NCBI GenBank assembly: GCA_013375355.1
Contig: JABXJV010000086.1
Coordinates: forward strand, 1-19,610
Direction: 5' to 3'
DNA length: 19,610 nucleotides
Origin: Candidatus Helarchaeota archaeon
GTDB lineage: Archaea; Asgardarchaeota; Lokiarchaeia; Helarchaeales; JABXJV01
Shown: piece by piece, positions 6,632-13,532 of the stretch
How positions within the stretch are numbered: the stretch's first letter is position 1
How the letters are laid out: each line of letters opens with the position of its first letter
The notes under the pieces: model-generated
Told to the model about the DNA's origin: nothing
Databases searched by the model: none
What the model saw: the letters and a program-made list of their open reading frames with translations, nothing else
Program-made: the position numbers and the translations under genes

Positions 6632-8269
6632 ATGTCTGAAAAAAAACCTTTTTTGATTGTTAAAGAATTAACCAAGGAATTTGTCCGTGGTGAACCCGCT
6701 ATACAAAATATTTCATTTGAACTTCATGAAGGCCACTCGTTTGGAATTTTGGGAAAAAGTGGTTCTGGAAAATCAGTATTAATGAATGCAATTCGAGGCA
6801 CAAAAGAATACGAACCAACAAGAGGTCTAATAATTTTTAATATTGCCGCATGCGAACAATGTTGGCATGTTGAATACCCAAGCAAAGCTGGACAAAAATG
6901 TAAAAATTGCGGTTCTAACCTAGTTGCTAAAGAAGTCGATTACTGGGAAGAACGTAAAAAATTAACTCCTCTATCATATGGAATATACAATAGAATTGCG
7001 ATAATGTTCCAAAGGACTTTTGGAATATTTGGTGAAGCTCCAGTTCTAGATAATGTTAGAAATATCTTGAAAAAGGTCAAATATCCTGAAAAATCTATCG
7101 ATAGCAGAGCTAAGCTGCTCCTCGAGATGGTCCATTTAACTCATAGAGCAACACACCTTGCTAGAGATCTTTCTGGTGGTGAAAAACAAAGGAGTGTCTT
7201 TGCGATGTGTTTAGCACGGGATCCGCTGCTTTTTATTGCAGATGAGCCCAGTGGAACACTCGACCCTCTAACCGCAGTAGCTGTTCATGATGTTATGAAA
7301 AAATCAGTTAAAGAAGAAGGATTAACACTCCTTGTAACTTCACATTGGCCAGAAGCAGTGACTGAATTAAGTGAAGAGGCAATGCTCCTTGATGAAGGTG
7401 AAATAGCCCTAAAAGGAGAACCTAAAAAAATCGAGAAGGCATTTATGGATCGTATGGGTGAAGTGATCATTGATAGGAGAGAATATACAGTTCCATTAAT
7501 TAAAGTCGGTGATTTGATGAAAACTTACTATACTCAAGACCGAGGAATTGTAAGAGCCGTAAATCACGTAAGTTTCGATGTACGAGAAGGGGAAATTTTT
7601 GGACTCGTAGGTGTTTCAGGTGCAGGAAAAACATCACTAGTCCAAATGGTGATTGGAGAGAAGAAAATTACTGAGGGTAATATTAAAGTAAAAATTGGTG
7701 ACGATTGGGTTGATATGGCTGTTGCTGGTCCTGAAGAACGAGGACGTGCAACAAAATATATGGAAATACTCCACCAAGAATATTGTCTTTATCCCCATCT
7801 TACAATATTAGAAAACTTAACTGGAGCAATCGAACAACCCATGTCGGATGAATATAAAACTAAAAAAGCTTACGATGCGCTGCGAGCAGTTAATTTTACA
7901 AATAAGGAAATTGATTCTTTAATTTATAAGTTTCCTGATTCTGTAAGCGAAGGAGAACGACATAGAGTTGCCATTGGTCGGGTATTAATTAAAGAGCCAA
8001 AAATTGTTATTTTAGATGAACCAACAGGTACTGCAGATCCTCTGACAAGAATGGAAATAGTTCGTTCTGTTAAAAAAGCAAGAGATACTTTACAACAATC
8101 ATACTTTATAATTAGCCATGATATTGATTTTATTAAAGCGGTCTGTGATCGAGCTGCCCTAATGAAAGCGGGAAGATTAGTAGTTATCGGCGATCCTGAC
8201 GAAGTTATTGATCATTTTAAAAAGATAGAAAAAGAGGAAATGGAAAAATTACACACCATTACCGAATAA
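6632..8269 (+). CDS. atwA: MCR-activation ABC ATPase, component A2
   Basis: 545 aa, soluble, with two fused ABC nucleotide-binding domains and no membrane segments. Domain 1: Walker A GKSGSGKS (41-48), signature LSGGEKQR (180-187), Walker [11 protein letters not shown] (199-208), H-loop H238. A zinc-ribbon insertion with C74/C77 and C90/C93 sits between Walker A and the signature, a feature of the methanogen A2 protein. Domain 2: Walker A GVSGAGKT (327-334), signature VSEGERHR (438-445), Walker [11 protein letters not shown] (457-466), H-loop H496. In methanogens A2 is the ATP-binding part of the system that reduces Ni(II)-F430 of MCR to active Ni(I). Preceded by a strong GGAGG site (6619-6623) and last in the operon, which fits a dedicated activator for this reductase. 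Confidence 0.9.
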   Translation: MSEKKPFLIVKELTKEFVRGEPAIQNISFELHEGHSFGILGKSGSGKSVLMNAIRGTKEYEPTRGLIIFNIAACEQCWHVEYPSKAGQKCKNCGSNLVAKEVDYWEERKKLTPLSYGIYNRIAIMFQRTFGIFGEAPVLDNVRNILKKVKYPEKSIDSRAKLLLEMVHLTHRATHLARDLSGGEKQRSVFAMCLARDPLLFIADEPSGTLDPLTAVAVHDVMKKSVKEEGLTLLVTSHWPEAVTELSEEAMLLDEGEIALKGEPKKIEKAFMDRMGEVIIDRREYTVPLIKVGDLMKTYYTQDRGIVRAVNHVSFDVREGEIFGLVGVSGAGKTSLVQMVIGEKKITEGNIKVKIGDDWVDMAVAGPEERGRATKYMEILHQEYCLYPHLTILENLTGAIEQPMSDEYKTKKAYDALRAVNFTNKEIDSLIYKFPDSVSEGERHRVAIGRVLIKEPKIVILDEPTGTADPLTRMEIVRSVKKARDTLQQSYFIISHDIDFIKAVCDRAALMKAGRLVVIGDPDEVIDHFKKIEKEEMEKLHTITE

Positions 8270-8288
8270 TTTTATATTTTTATTCCTA

Positions 8289-8352
8289 TTTTTTGTTAAT
8301 TCTGCGAGAAAGCAATTTTTTTTTGTTATGAACACTAGAGTTTTTTTAACTC
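8289..8352 (+). terminator. oligo-T tracts ending the mcr-type operon
   Basis: T6 at 8289-8294 and T9 at 8316-8324 follow the A2 stop codon, then GAGTT (8338-8342) and AACTC (8348-8352) form a 5-bp stem around a T5 loop. Oligo-T runs are the usual archaeal termination signal. Confidence 0.5.
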
Positions 8353-8398
8353 CAATTTAATCATGATTCATTATTTCAAAAATCTTTAAGTTATAAAG

Positions 8399-8463
8399 TT
8401 TAAAAAGTCTCAAATTAAAATATTTTAAATTTTAAAAAGTCTCACATCGATATATTTTAAATT
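8399..8463. repeat. two tandem ~32-bp repeats upstream of the TPR gene
   Basis: The unit TTTAAAAAGTCTCA followed by TATTTTAAATT at its end occurs at about 8399-8430 and again at about 8431-8463, period 32 bp (three helical turns). The non-AT core AAAAAGTCTCA is identical in both copies. It lies just upstream of the TATA candidate of the next gene, where a regulator or a BRE-blocking protein might bind. Chance slippage is the alternative. Confidence 0.55.
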
Positions 8464-8474
8464 ATATAACACAA

Positions 8475-8482
8475 TTATATAT
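8475..8482 (+). promoter_or_regulatory. candidate TATA box for the TPR-ATPase-ACD gene run
   Basis: TTATATAT ends 22 nt before the ATG at 8505, the spacing expected for a nearly leaderless archaeal transcript. Weak on its own because the region is so AT-rich. Confidence 0.35.
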
Positions 8483-8504
8483 CTAAATTTTTTAATTGGT
8501 AAAA

Positions 8505-10046
8505 ATGTCTAGTGAAGAAGGAAGCGGAGATTTAGAGTTATTCAATCTTGCTGAGAAAGAACCACAAAAAGGATCTATAGAGATTCAGAAATATATTAAT
8601 AAGCTTGAAAACGTTAAACAAAAGGATTGGGATGCATTATCTGACGCATATTGTGCACTTGGAATTGCATATAAAAAATTGGAAGATTGGACTAAAGGAT
8701 TAGAAAATGAAAAAAACGCAATAAATATTGCTAAGAAAATTAAAAAGAACTTCACAAAGATAATAAAAACTTGCAAGGCACGTAAAGAAATTGGGAGTAT
8801 AAATGAAATTATAGAAGAATATCCAAAGGCAATTAAAGAGTTAGACGAATCATTAAAAGATCTTGAAAAAATATTAGATGAATTGATGAAAGATCAAAAA
8901 AAATTACCTGAAGATGAATTCCTTAGAAAGAGTTCAATTGTTAAATCAATGTTTTTTGATTTTTTGAAGCAAAAAGTATCTATTTATTTAAAATTAAAAA
9001 ATGAAAAAAAAGCTAAAGAGAGCATTTTCAAACCTTGGATTAAATTTCTCGATAAAAAAAGTAAGCATTACATTGAAGATCTAGCAAATTTCGCTGAACT
9101 TTACACTTTTATAGCTAAAACTCTGGAACAACCAATTGAATTACTTAATTGGACGGGGGAATTAATAATCTTGGACGTTTTTGCCAAAAAAATTTCAACT
9201 GATCGGGCCTATTGGACCAAAAAAGTGCATCAACACATTAAAGAAAACAGTCAAATTTTAATAGATCTACTTAATATTTCGATCGGCGGAGAAATTCTGG
9301 GAAAAGAAACTTTAAATATGCTAAAGGAAATAGAATTAGAAGATAAAGATTTTATGTATATTGATAAATTGCTTGATTCAAGGAAGAAAAAGCACTATTT
9401 GAAGAATATTGAAACTTTAAATACACTTTTTCAAGAAGCTAGTAATGATAATGCTGCTCTTGCAATCCAAATAATGATTCTAAACGAATTAGTGTTAGCT
9501 TTGGGTCTAAATTATGAATATAAGACTTCAATTCAAAAATCAAAAGATGCAATTAAATTATTAAAATCGTTCAAGCATAAAGATTTGAAAAATTTCTTTT
9601 CTGGTAAATTCGAATTGACCAAATTTAGAGTCAATTTAAAGAAACAAGACTACAAACAAGCAGAAAAAGAAGCAAAAAAAGCTATTGATTATTTTGAACA
9701 AAGTGTTGCCACGATAGGGCATTCAAATTTTGCGAAACTTGAATTAGCAAGCTGTTATATGATACAAGATCAGCTAGATAAAGCTGAATCTATTCTTGAA
9801 GATGCACTTGAAGATGTAGAAGAAATAAAATCATTAGAATTTATAGCCAGGTTATATGATTTATTGGGCGGTTTAAAACTAAAATCAGAAGACAATTATA
9901 GTGCAGCATTAAATTTTCAGATAAGTGCGCTTTTTTATTTGTATTTAAATGACATAGAAAAATATAAAGAGTTTGTAACCCTTGCGATAAATCTATATAG
10001 GGAATATCTAGAAACTTTAGACATTACGGGAATTGAATTGAAATAG
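8505..10046 (+). CDS. TPR-like alpha-helical repeat protein
   Basis: 513 aa from the ATG at 8505; a TTG 9 nt upstream (8496) would add three residues, but the ATG is preceded by TTGGT and preferred. All-helical, lysine/glutamate-rich, no signal peptide or membrane helix. TPR-type helix pairs are visible near the start (YCALGIAYKKLEDWTKGLENEKNA, roughly residues 45-70) and in the C-terminal half (AIQIMILNELVLALGLNYE, then DYKQAEKEAKKAIDYFEQ and LASCYMIQDQLDKAESILEDAL), while the middle is too divergent to place repeats. TPR arrays bind partner proteins. It is followed after 9 nt by a small protein and then a MinD/ParA-type ATPase, so a three-protein assembly is the likely context. Actual function unknown. 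Confidence 0.75.
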   Translation: MSSEEGSGDLELFNLAEKEPQKGSIEIQKYINKLENVKQKDWDALSDAYCALGIAYKKLEDWTKGLENEKNAINIAKKIKKNFTKIIKTCKARKEIGSINEIIEEYPKAIKELDESLKDLEKILDELMKDQKKLPEDEFLRKSSIVKSMFFDFLKQKVSIYLKLKNEKKAKESIFKPWIKFLDKKSKHYIEDLANFAELYTFIAKTLEQPIELLNWTGELIILDVFAKKISTDRAYWTKKVHQHIKENSQILIDLLNISIGGEILGKETLNMLKEIELEDKDFMYIDKLLDSRKKKHYLKNIETLNTLFQEASNDNAALAIQIMILNELVLALGLNYEYKTSIQKSKDAIKLLKSFKHKDLKNFFSGKFELTKFRVNLKKQDYKQAEKEAKKAIDYFEQSVATIGHSNFAKLELASCYMIQDQLDKAESILEDALEDVEEIKSLEFIARLYDLLGGLKLKSEDNYSAALNFQISALFYLYLNDIEKYKEFVTLAINLYREYLETLDITGIELK

Positions 10047-10055
10047 GTTGGGATT

Positions 10056-10388
10056 ATGTCTACAGAAAAATTTGAAATAAAAATAAACAAAAAAGAAATT
10101 AAAAATGCTATAGAAGACATTAATCAATCTGATTTTTACAAACGAATTGCTACTCAAGTTAAAAAAGTCCGGTCAGGAAAAATAAAAGAAGCTTTCAAGG
10201 GAAATGCAGAAAAATGGAGAAAATTTTTTCATAATACTGATTTAGATAAATATGATTTTATAGTTCTCTCCATATTGAGGGAACAATATCAAAATTATCA
10301 AGAATATATAAAACCAATCAAAAAATTAATTGATTTTCATGATTTAAAACTTAAATTAAGGAAGAAAAATGAAAAAAGAGGTGGTTAG
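10056..10388 (+). CDS. small basic helical protein between TPR protein and ATPase
   Basis: 110 aa, not recognised. Highly charged (many Lys/Glu), predicted mostly helical, with a central stretch FKGNAEKWRKFFHNTDLDKY (about 46-65) and a Y-Q-N-Y-Q-E-Y segment. No cysteines, no membrane segment. It begins 9 nt after the TPR gene and its stop codon directly abuts the start codon of the ATPase gene, whose GAGGTGG ribosome site lies inside this gene's end. Such strict packing suggests a partner of the ATPase, for example an activator comparable in place (not in sequence) to small partner proteins of ParA/MinD systems. That is inference. Confidence 0.65.
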   Translation: MSTEKFEIKINKKEIKNAIEDINQSDFYKRIATQVKKVRSGKIKEAFKGNAEKWRKFFHNTDLDKYDFIVLSILREQYQNYQEYIKPIKKLIDFHDLKLKLRKKNEKRGG

Positions 10389-11141
10389 ATGGGAAAAATC
10401 GTATCTGTTCATTCATTCCGTGGAGGTACTGGGAAGTCTAACATTGTTGCAAATCTTTCAACATATTGTGCTTTAAAAGGTGCAAAAGTTGGTGTAATTG
10501 ACACTGATATTCAATCACCAGGAGTACATATCATTTTTGGGCTCGGAAATAAAAAATTAAAGTATACACTAAATGATTATCTTTATAAAAAGTGTAAAAT
10601 CGATGATGTTGCTGTAGATGTATCCAAGCAGTTGAAAACAAAAGGAAATCTATATATGTTTCCTGCAGCTCTAGACGCTAATGAAATTACAAAAATATTA
10701 AGAGAAGGATATGAAGTTTCGACTATGAGTGAAGGATTTAATGAAATTTTAGATAAAAAAAATCTTGATTATCTTTTCATCGACACACATCCAGGACTGA
10801 ATGAAGAAACATTCCTCTCAATTGCTGTATCAGATATCTTATTCGTTGTTTTACGTTCCGATGAACAAGATTATTTAGGGACTGCAGTGACTCTTGAGAT
10901 AGCAAAGAAATTCGAAATTCCAAAGATTTTTCTTATTTTAAATAAAATTTTACCGAAATATGAGAAAAAAGATATTGAAAAGAAGATGCAGAAGGCCTTT
11001 CATGTTCCTCCAGCAGGTACAATTTATTACTCTGAAGAGTTTGCTGATCTTGCAAGTAAAGAAGTATTTATTTTGAAATATCCCGAACATGCGTTTAGTA
11101 AAACGATTGAGCAAATTTATGGACATATTATAGAAGACTGA
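10389..11141 (+). CDS. MinD/ParA-type P-loop ATPase with arginine in the deviant Walker A motif
   Basis: 250 aa. SIMIBI-class ATPase of the MinD/ParA/Mrp group. The P-loop reads FRGGTGKSN (residues 10-18); the usual motif is KGGxGK(T/S), so the signature lysine is an arginine (R11) while the catalytic K16 remains. Switch I/A' region VIDTDIQSPG (about 36-45), Walker B-like DYLFIDTHPG (about 127-136) with the DTxPG motif, and a late ILNKI base-recognition-type segment (about 180-184) are present. The C-terminus (KTIEQIYGHIIED) lacks an obvious amphipathic MinD membrane helix. These ATPases position cargo on membranes or nucleoid, or carry metal clusters (Mrp). The lack of a C-terminal CxxC argues against Mrp. 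Neighbours (TPR protein, small helical protein) suggest a positioning or scaffold system of unknown cargo. Confidence 0.85.
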   Translation: MGKIVSVHSFRGGTGKSNIVANLSTYCALKGAKVGVIDTDIQSPGVHIIFGLGNKKLKYTLNDYLYKKCKIDDVAVDVSKQLKTKGNLYMFPAALDANEITKILREGYEVSTMSEGFNEILDKKNLDYLFIDTHPGLNEETFLSIAVSDILFVVLRSDEQDYLGTAVTLEIAKKFEIPKIFLILNKILPKYEKKDIEKKMQKAFHVPPAGTIYYSEEFADLASKEVFILKYPEHAFSKTIEQIYGHIIED

Positions 11142-11172
11142 AATTAAAAAATCGCTTAGGGGAATTTAATTT

Positions 11173-12633
11173 ATGAAAGAACTGATTGAACGTGTAGAAG
11201 AGATTCGAAGTTTTTTTGAACCTAAAAACGGAGTCGCTGTGATTGGGGCAAGTAATAAAGAAGGAAAAGTAGGAAACGCTGTTATCACAAATTTAACTAA
11301 AGGAAGTGTAAAGACGGCGGGACTTGGAAAAAGGGCATTAGTGTCAGGACCCAAGGGGTTTGCCGGAAATATATATCCAATTAATAATAGAGCAAAGCCA
11401 GGGGATTTAATAGGAGGTTTGCCAGCTTATAAATCAATTTTAGACGTAGCAGATCCTATAAGTACCGCTATAATAGTGGTTCCATCAAAATTTGTTATGG
11501 ATGTTATAAGGGATTGTGGAAAAAAGGGTGTTAAATCTCTTGTTGTAATTACTGCTGGATTTTCCGAAACGGGAAGTGAAGATGCCAAGGCATTGGAAAA
11601 AGAAGTAGTGAAAATAGCTCATTATAATGATATGCGAATAATTGGTCCAAATTGTCTCGGAATTATCAGGTGTCCTAATAATTATAATGCTTCATTTTCA
11701 GATTTAATGCCTCCTAAAGGTCCAATTTCATTTATATCTCAGTCGGGAGCTTTATGTACTGCCGTTATTAATTATTCATTTGATGAAAGGATAGGTTTCG
11801 CCAATTTCGTTTCGATTGGGAATAAGGCTGATGTTGATGACGCTGATTTATTGGAATATTTTGCGGAAGATCTTGAAACTAAAGTTATTGCTCTTTATAT
11901 AGAATCTATAAAAAATGGTAAAAAATTTCGAGAGGTTGTTGATAAGGTTATTGAGAAGGTTCCTATTGTTGTTGCAAAATCGGGTAGAACTGCCGCAGGT
12001 GCAAAGGCTGCTTCTTCTCATACTGGCTCCATAGCAGGTTCTGATATAATATATGATGCTATGTTTGCACAGTATGGGATTTATCGTGCTAGGAGTATGA
12101 ATGAACTTTTTTATTGCGCAAAAGCATGTGGCTACCAACCTCCAGCAAAGGGCGATAGAATTGGTATATTAACAAACGCTGGAGGACCTGGTGTCATGGC
12201 TGCAGATGATATTTTTACTGAAGGATTGACTATTGCTAAATTAAGTAAGAAAACCATTGATTCTTTAAATAAAGATCTCCCACCAGCTTGGAGTCATGCG
12301 AATCCAGTTGATATTCTAGGAGACGCTTTAGCAGACCGCTATGAGCTAGCTCTTAACTTAATGGCTGAAGATTCAAATATAGATGCAATGATTGTAATTC
12401 TTTGTCCAACTGCTATGGTTGAACCCCTAAAAACAGCAAAAATCGTTGTAGATGTAATGAAAGATAGCGCCAAACCGGTTTCATGTGCTTGGCTGGGTCT
12501 TGAATCTCGAATGAGTTCTAATTATTTGGATGAACATGGAATAATTGAAGTTTCATTTCCTGATCGATGTGTTCGTGCAATAAAAGCATTAGTTCATAGG
12601 GGTGCGTTTCTAAAAAAGAGAAATTTACTTTAA
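11173..12633 (+). CDS. ADP-forming acyl-CoA synthetase, alpha subunit
   Basis: 486 aa. The alpha subunit of NDP-forming acetyl/acyl-CoA synthetase (ACD), which converts acyl-CoA, ADP and phosphate to acid, CoA and ATP in archaea. Domains: CoA-binding Rossmann domain starting VAVIGAS (21-27), succinyl-CoA-ligase-like domain with GPNCLGI (158-164) and SQSGAL (189-194), and the phospho-histidine motif SSHTGSIAGS with H283. An insertion of about 16 residues (about 45-62) interrupts the first domain relative to usual family members. The ATP-grasp beta subunit is not fused and not in this window, so it must be elsewhere. Ribosome site AGGGGAA precedes the ATG. It could yield ATP from acyl-CoA made in alkane or fatty-acid oxidation; that link is inference. 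Confidence 0.88.
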   Translation: MKELIERVEEIRSFFEPKNGVAVIGASNKEGKVGNAVITNLTKGSVKTAGLGKRALVSGPKGFAGNIYPINNRAKPGDLIGGLPAYKSILDVADPISTAIIVVPSKFVMDVIRDCGKKGVKSLVVITAGFSETGSEDAKALEKEVVKIAHYNDMRIIGPNCLGIIRCPNNYNASFSDLMPPKGPISFISQSGALCTAVINYSFDERIGFANFVSIGNKADVDDADLLEYFAEDLETKVIALYIESIKNGKKFREVVDKVIEKVPIVVAKSGRTAAGAKAASSHTGSIAGSDIIYDAMFAQYGIYRARSMNELFYCAKACGYQPPAKGDRIGILTNAGGPGVMAADDIFTEGLTIAKLSKKTIDSLNKDLPPAWSHANPVDILGDALADRYELALNLMAEDSNIDAMIVILCPTAMVEPLKTAKIVVDVMKDSAKPVSCAWLGLESRMSSNYLDEHGIIEVSFPDRCVRAIKALVHRGAFLKKRNLL

Positions 12634-12652
12634 ATTTATGTGTGTGATTTTA

Positions 12653-13255
12653 ATGGAAGATGAAGAAAAAACTAAATCTTTATTGAGCGAATTTGAGTCT
12701 CTTGAGAATAATTTTAAGACCCTTCACAATAACATTACCAATATTAAGAAATTAATAGAATCTTATATTTTAAAAAGTAAAATTGAACAACCAAAATCAA
12801 GATTGGCTAATATTGGAATTGCAGATTTAGTAGAAATTCCTGATGAGCTTCGAAAATCTGTAATTGCAGTTATGAAATTAAATAAGGGGACATTAGAACA
12901 AGTTATTAAACGTACTGGGCGTGATATAAGTCTTGAAAAAGGATATCTAGAAGCCTTAGTCGCTATGGCATATATAAGAAAAGAAACCCAAGAGGATGGA
13001 AGAATAATTTACCGTTTAGGAATGGGAAAAAGGAAAAGAGCAACACCCGACGAAATATGGAAAGTTCTAATAAAGGATTCAGCAGAAATGGTCAACTTTA
13101 TTTGTAAATCTGAAATAGAAAATGCACAATTAAAAATATATGATATAGAAGAGTGTATACAAATGTCACCTCAAGCTGAATTAGATTTGAAAAAAATTAA
13201 ATCAGAAATTGAAAGATATATTAGTGCATTGGATGGAATATTAAGCAAATATTAA
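12653..13255 (+). CDS. coiled-coil plus winged-helix protein
   Basis: 200 aa from the ATG at 12653, which has GTGAT just upstream; an earlier ATG at 12638, 4 nt after the acyl-CoA synthetase gene, would give 205 aa. Residues about 3-45 form a heptad-like coiled coil (LLSEFESLENNFKTLHNNI...). Residues about 60-120 look like a winged helix: IPDELRKSVIAVMKLNKG, a TLEQVIKRTGRD recognition pair, then the wing AYIRKETQEDGRIIYRLG. A further helical C-terminus ends in KSEIERYISALDGILSKY. This suggests a DNA-binding or protein-interacting regulator, dimeric through the coil; no target can be named. Its last 56 bp are repeated at 15068-15123, after the next gene. Confidence 0.7.
   Translation: MEDEEKTKSLLSEFESLENNFKTLHNNITNIKKLIESYILKSKIEQPKSRLANIGIADLVEIPDELRKSVIAVMKLNKGTLEQVIKRTGRDISLEKGYLEALVAMAYIRKETQEDGRIIYRLGMGKRKRATPDEIWKVLIKDSAEMVNFICKSEIENAQLKIYDIEECIQMSPQAELDLKKIKSEIERYISALDGILSKY
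13199..13254 (+). repeat. 56-bp direct repeat, copy 1 (3' end of the winged-helix gene)
   Basis: Identical at 55 of 56 positions to 15068-15123 (A at 13216 corresponds to C at 15085), offset 1869 bp. It encodes the last 18 residues and most of the stop codon of the winged-helix protein. Together with copy 2 it brackets the beta-propeller gene. Confidence 0.9.
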
Positions 13256-13400
13256 ATGTCCCAAAGACTTTTTTGCCTTTTTTCCTTATTAAAAAGGTTC
13301 CAGATGTAATCATTAAATTCTGGATCATTGGCGGACCTTATTAAAACCAATGTGGGAAATCATTAAAAAAAATTAATGGTTAGCCATTGAATTAGAATTT
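13256..13400. other. intergenic region with oligo-T tracts and a cluster of inverted repeats
   Basis: No gene. Two T6 tracts (13269-13274, 13278-13283) probably terminate the upstream gene run. They are followed within 90 bp by four inverted repeats: CCAGA/TCTGG (13300-13304/13319-13323), CATTGG/CCAATG (13326-13331/13347-13352), CATTAA/TTAATG (13361-13366/13373-13378) and AATGG/CCATT (13375-13379/13384-13388). The last two share an arm and are mutually exclusive. This density is unlike the other intergenic regions here; a structured RNA or a decayed mobile element end are possible. Confidence 0.5.
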
Positions 13401-13483
13401 AGATAAGGATTTTAAAAAATAGTTACTTACTTTTACTTCACAAAATTTATTTGAATTATTTTAAATATATTGAATAGAATTAA

Positions 13484-13510
13484 TTGGAGAGTAAAAATAA
13501 ATTTCTCCAA
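13484..13510 (+). promoter_or_regulatory. inverted repeat in the leader of the beta-propeller gene
   Basis: TTGGAGA (13484-13490) and TCTCCAA (13504-13510) are perfect 7-bp arms around 13 nt. A TATA-like AAATATAT lies just upstream (about 13464-13470), so this dyad would sit at or near the transcription start, before the GGTGAG ribosome site at 13522-13527. It may be an operator or a leader hairpin. Confidence 0.45.
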
Positions 13511-13532
13511 AAAAGCTGGTTGGTGAGTTGTT

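Noticed and set aside
8338..8352. A strong intrinsic terminator hairpin
   Set aside because: The stem is only 5 bp with an all-T loop and no T-run after it; only the oligo-T tracts upstream of it are considered likely termination signals.
10389..11141. Chromosome-partition ParA or division-site MinD assignment
   Set aside because: No ParB, parS-like repeat, MinC/MinE or C-terminal membrane helix is seen, and the signature lysine is replaced, so only the broad ATPase class is claimed.
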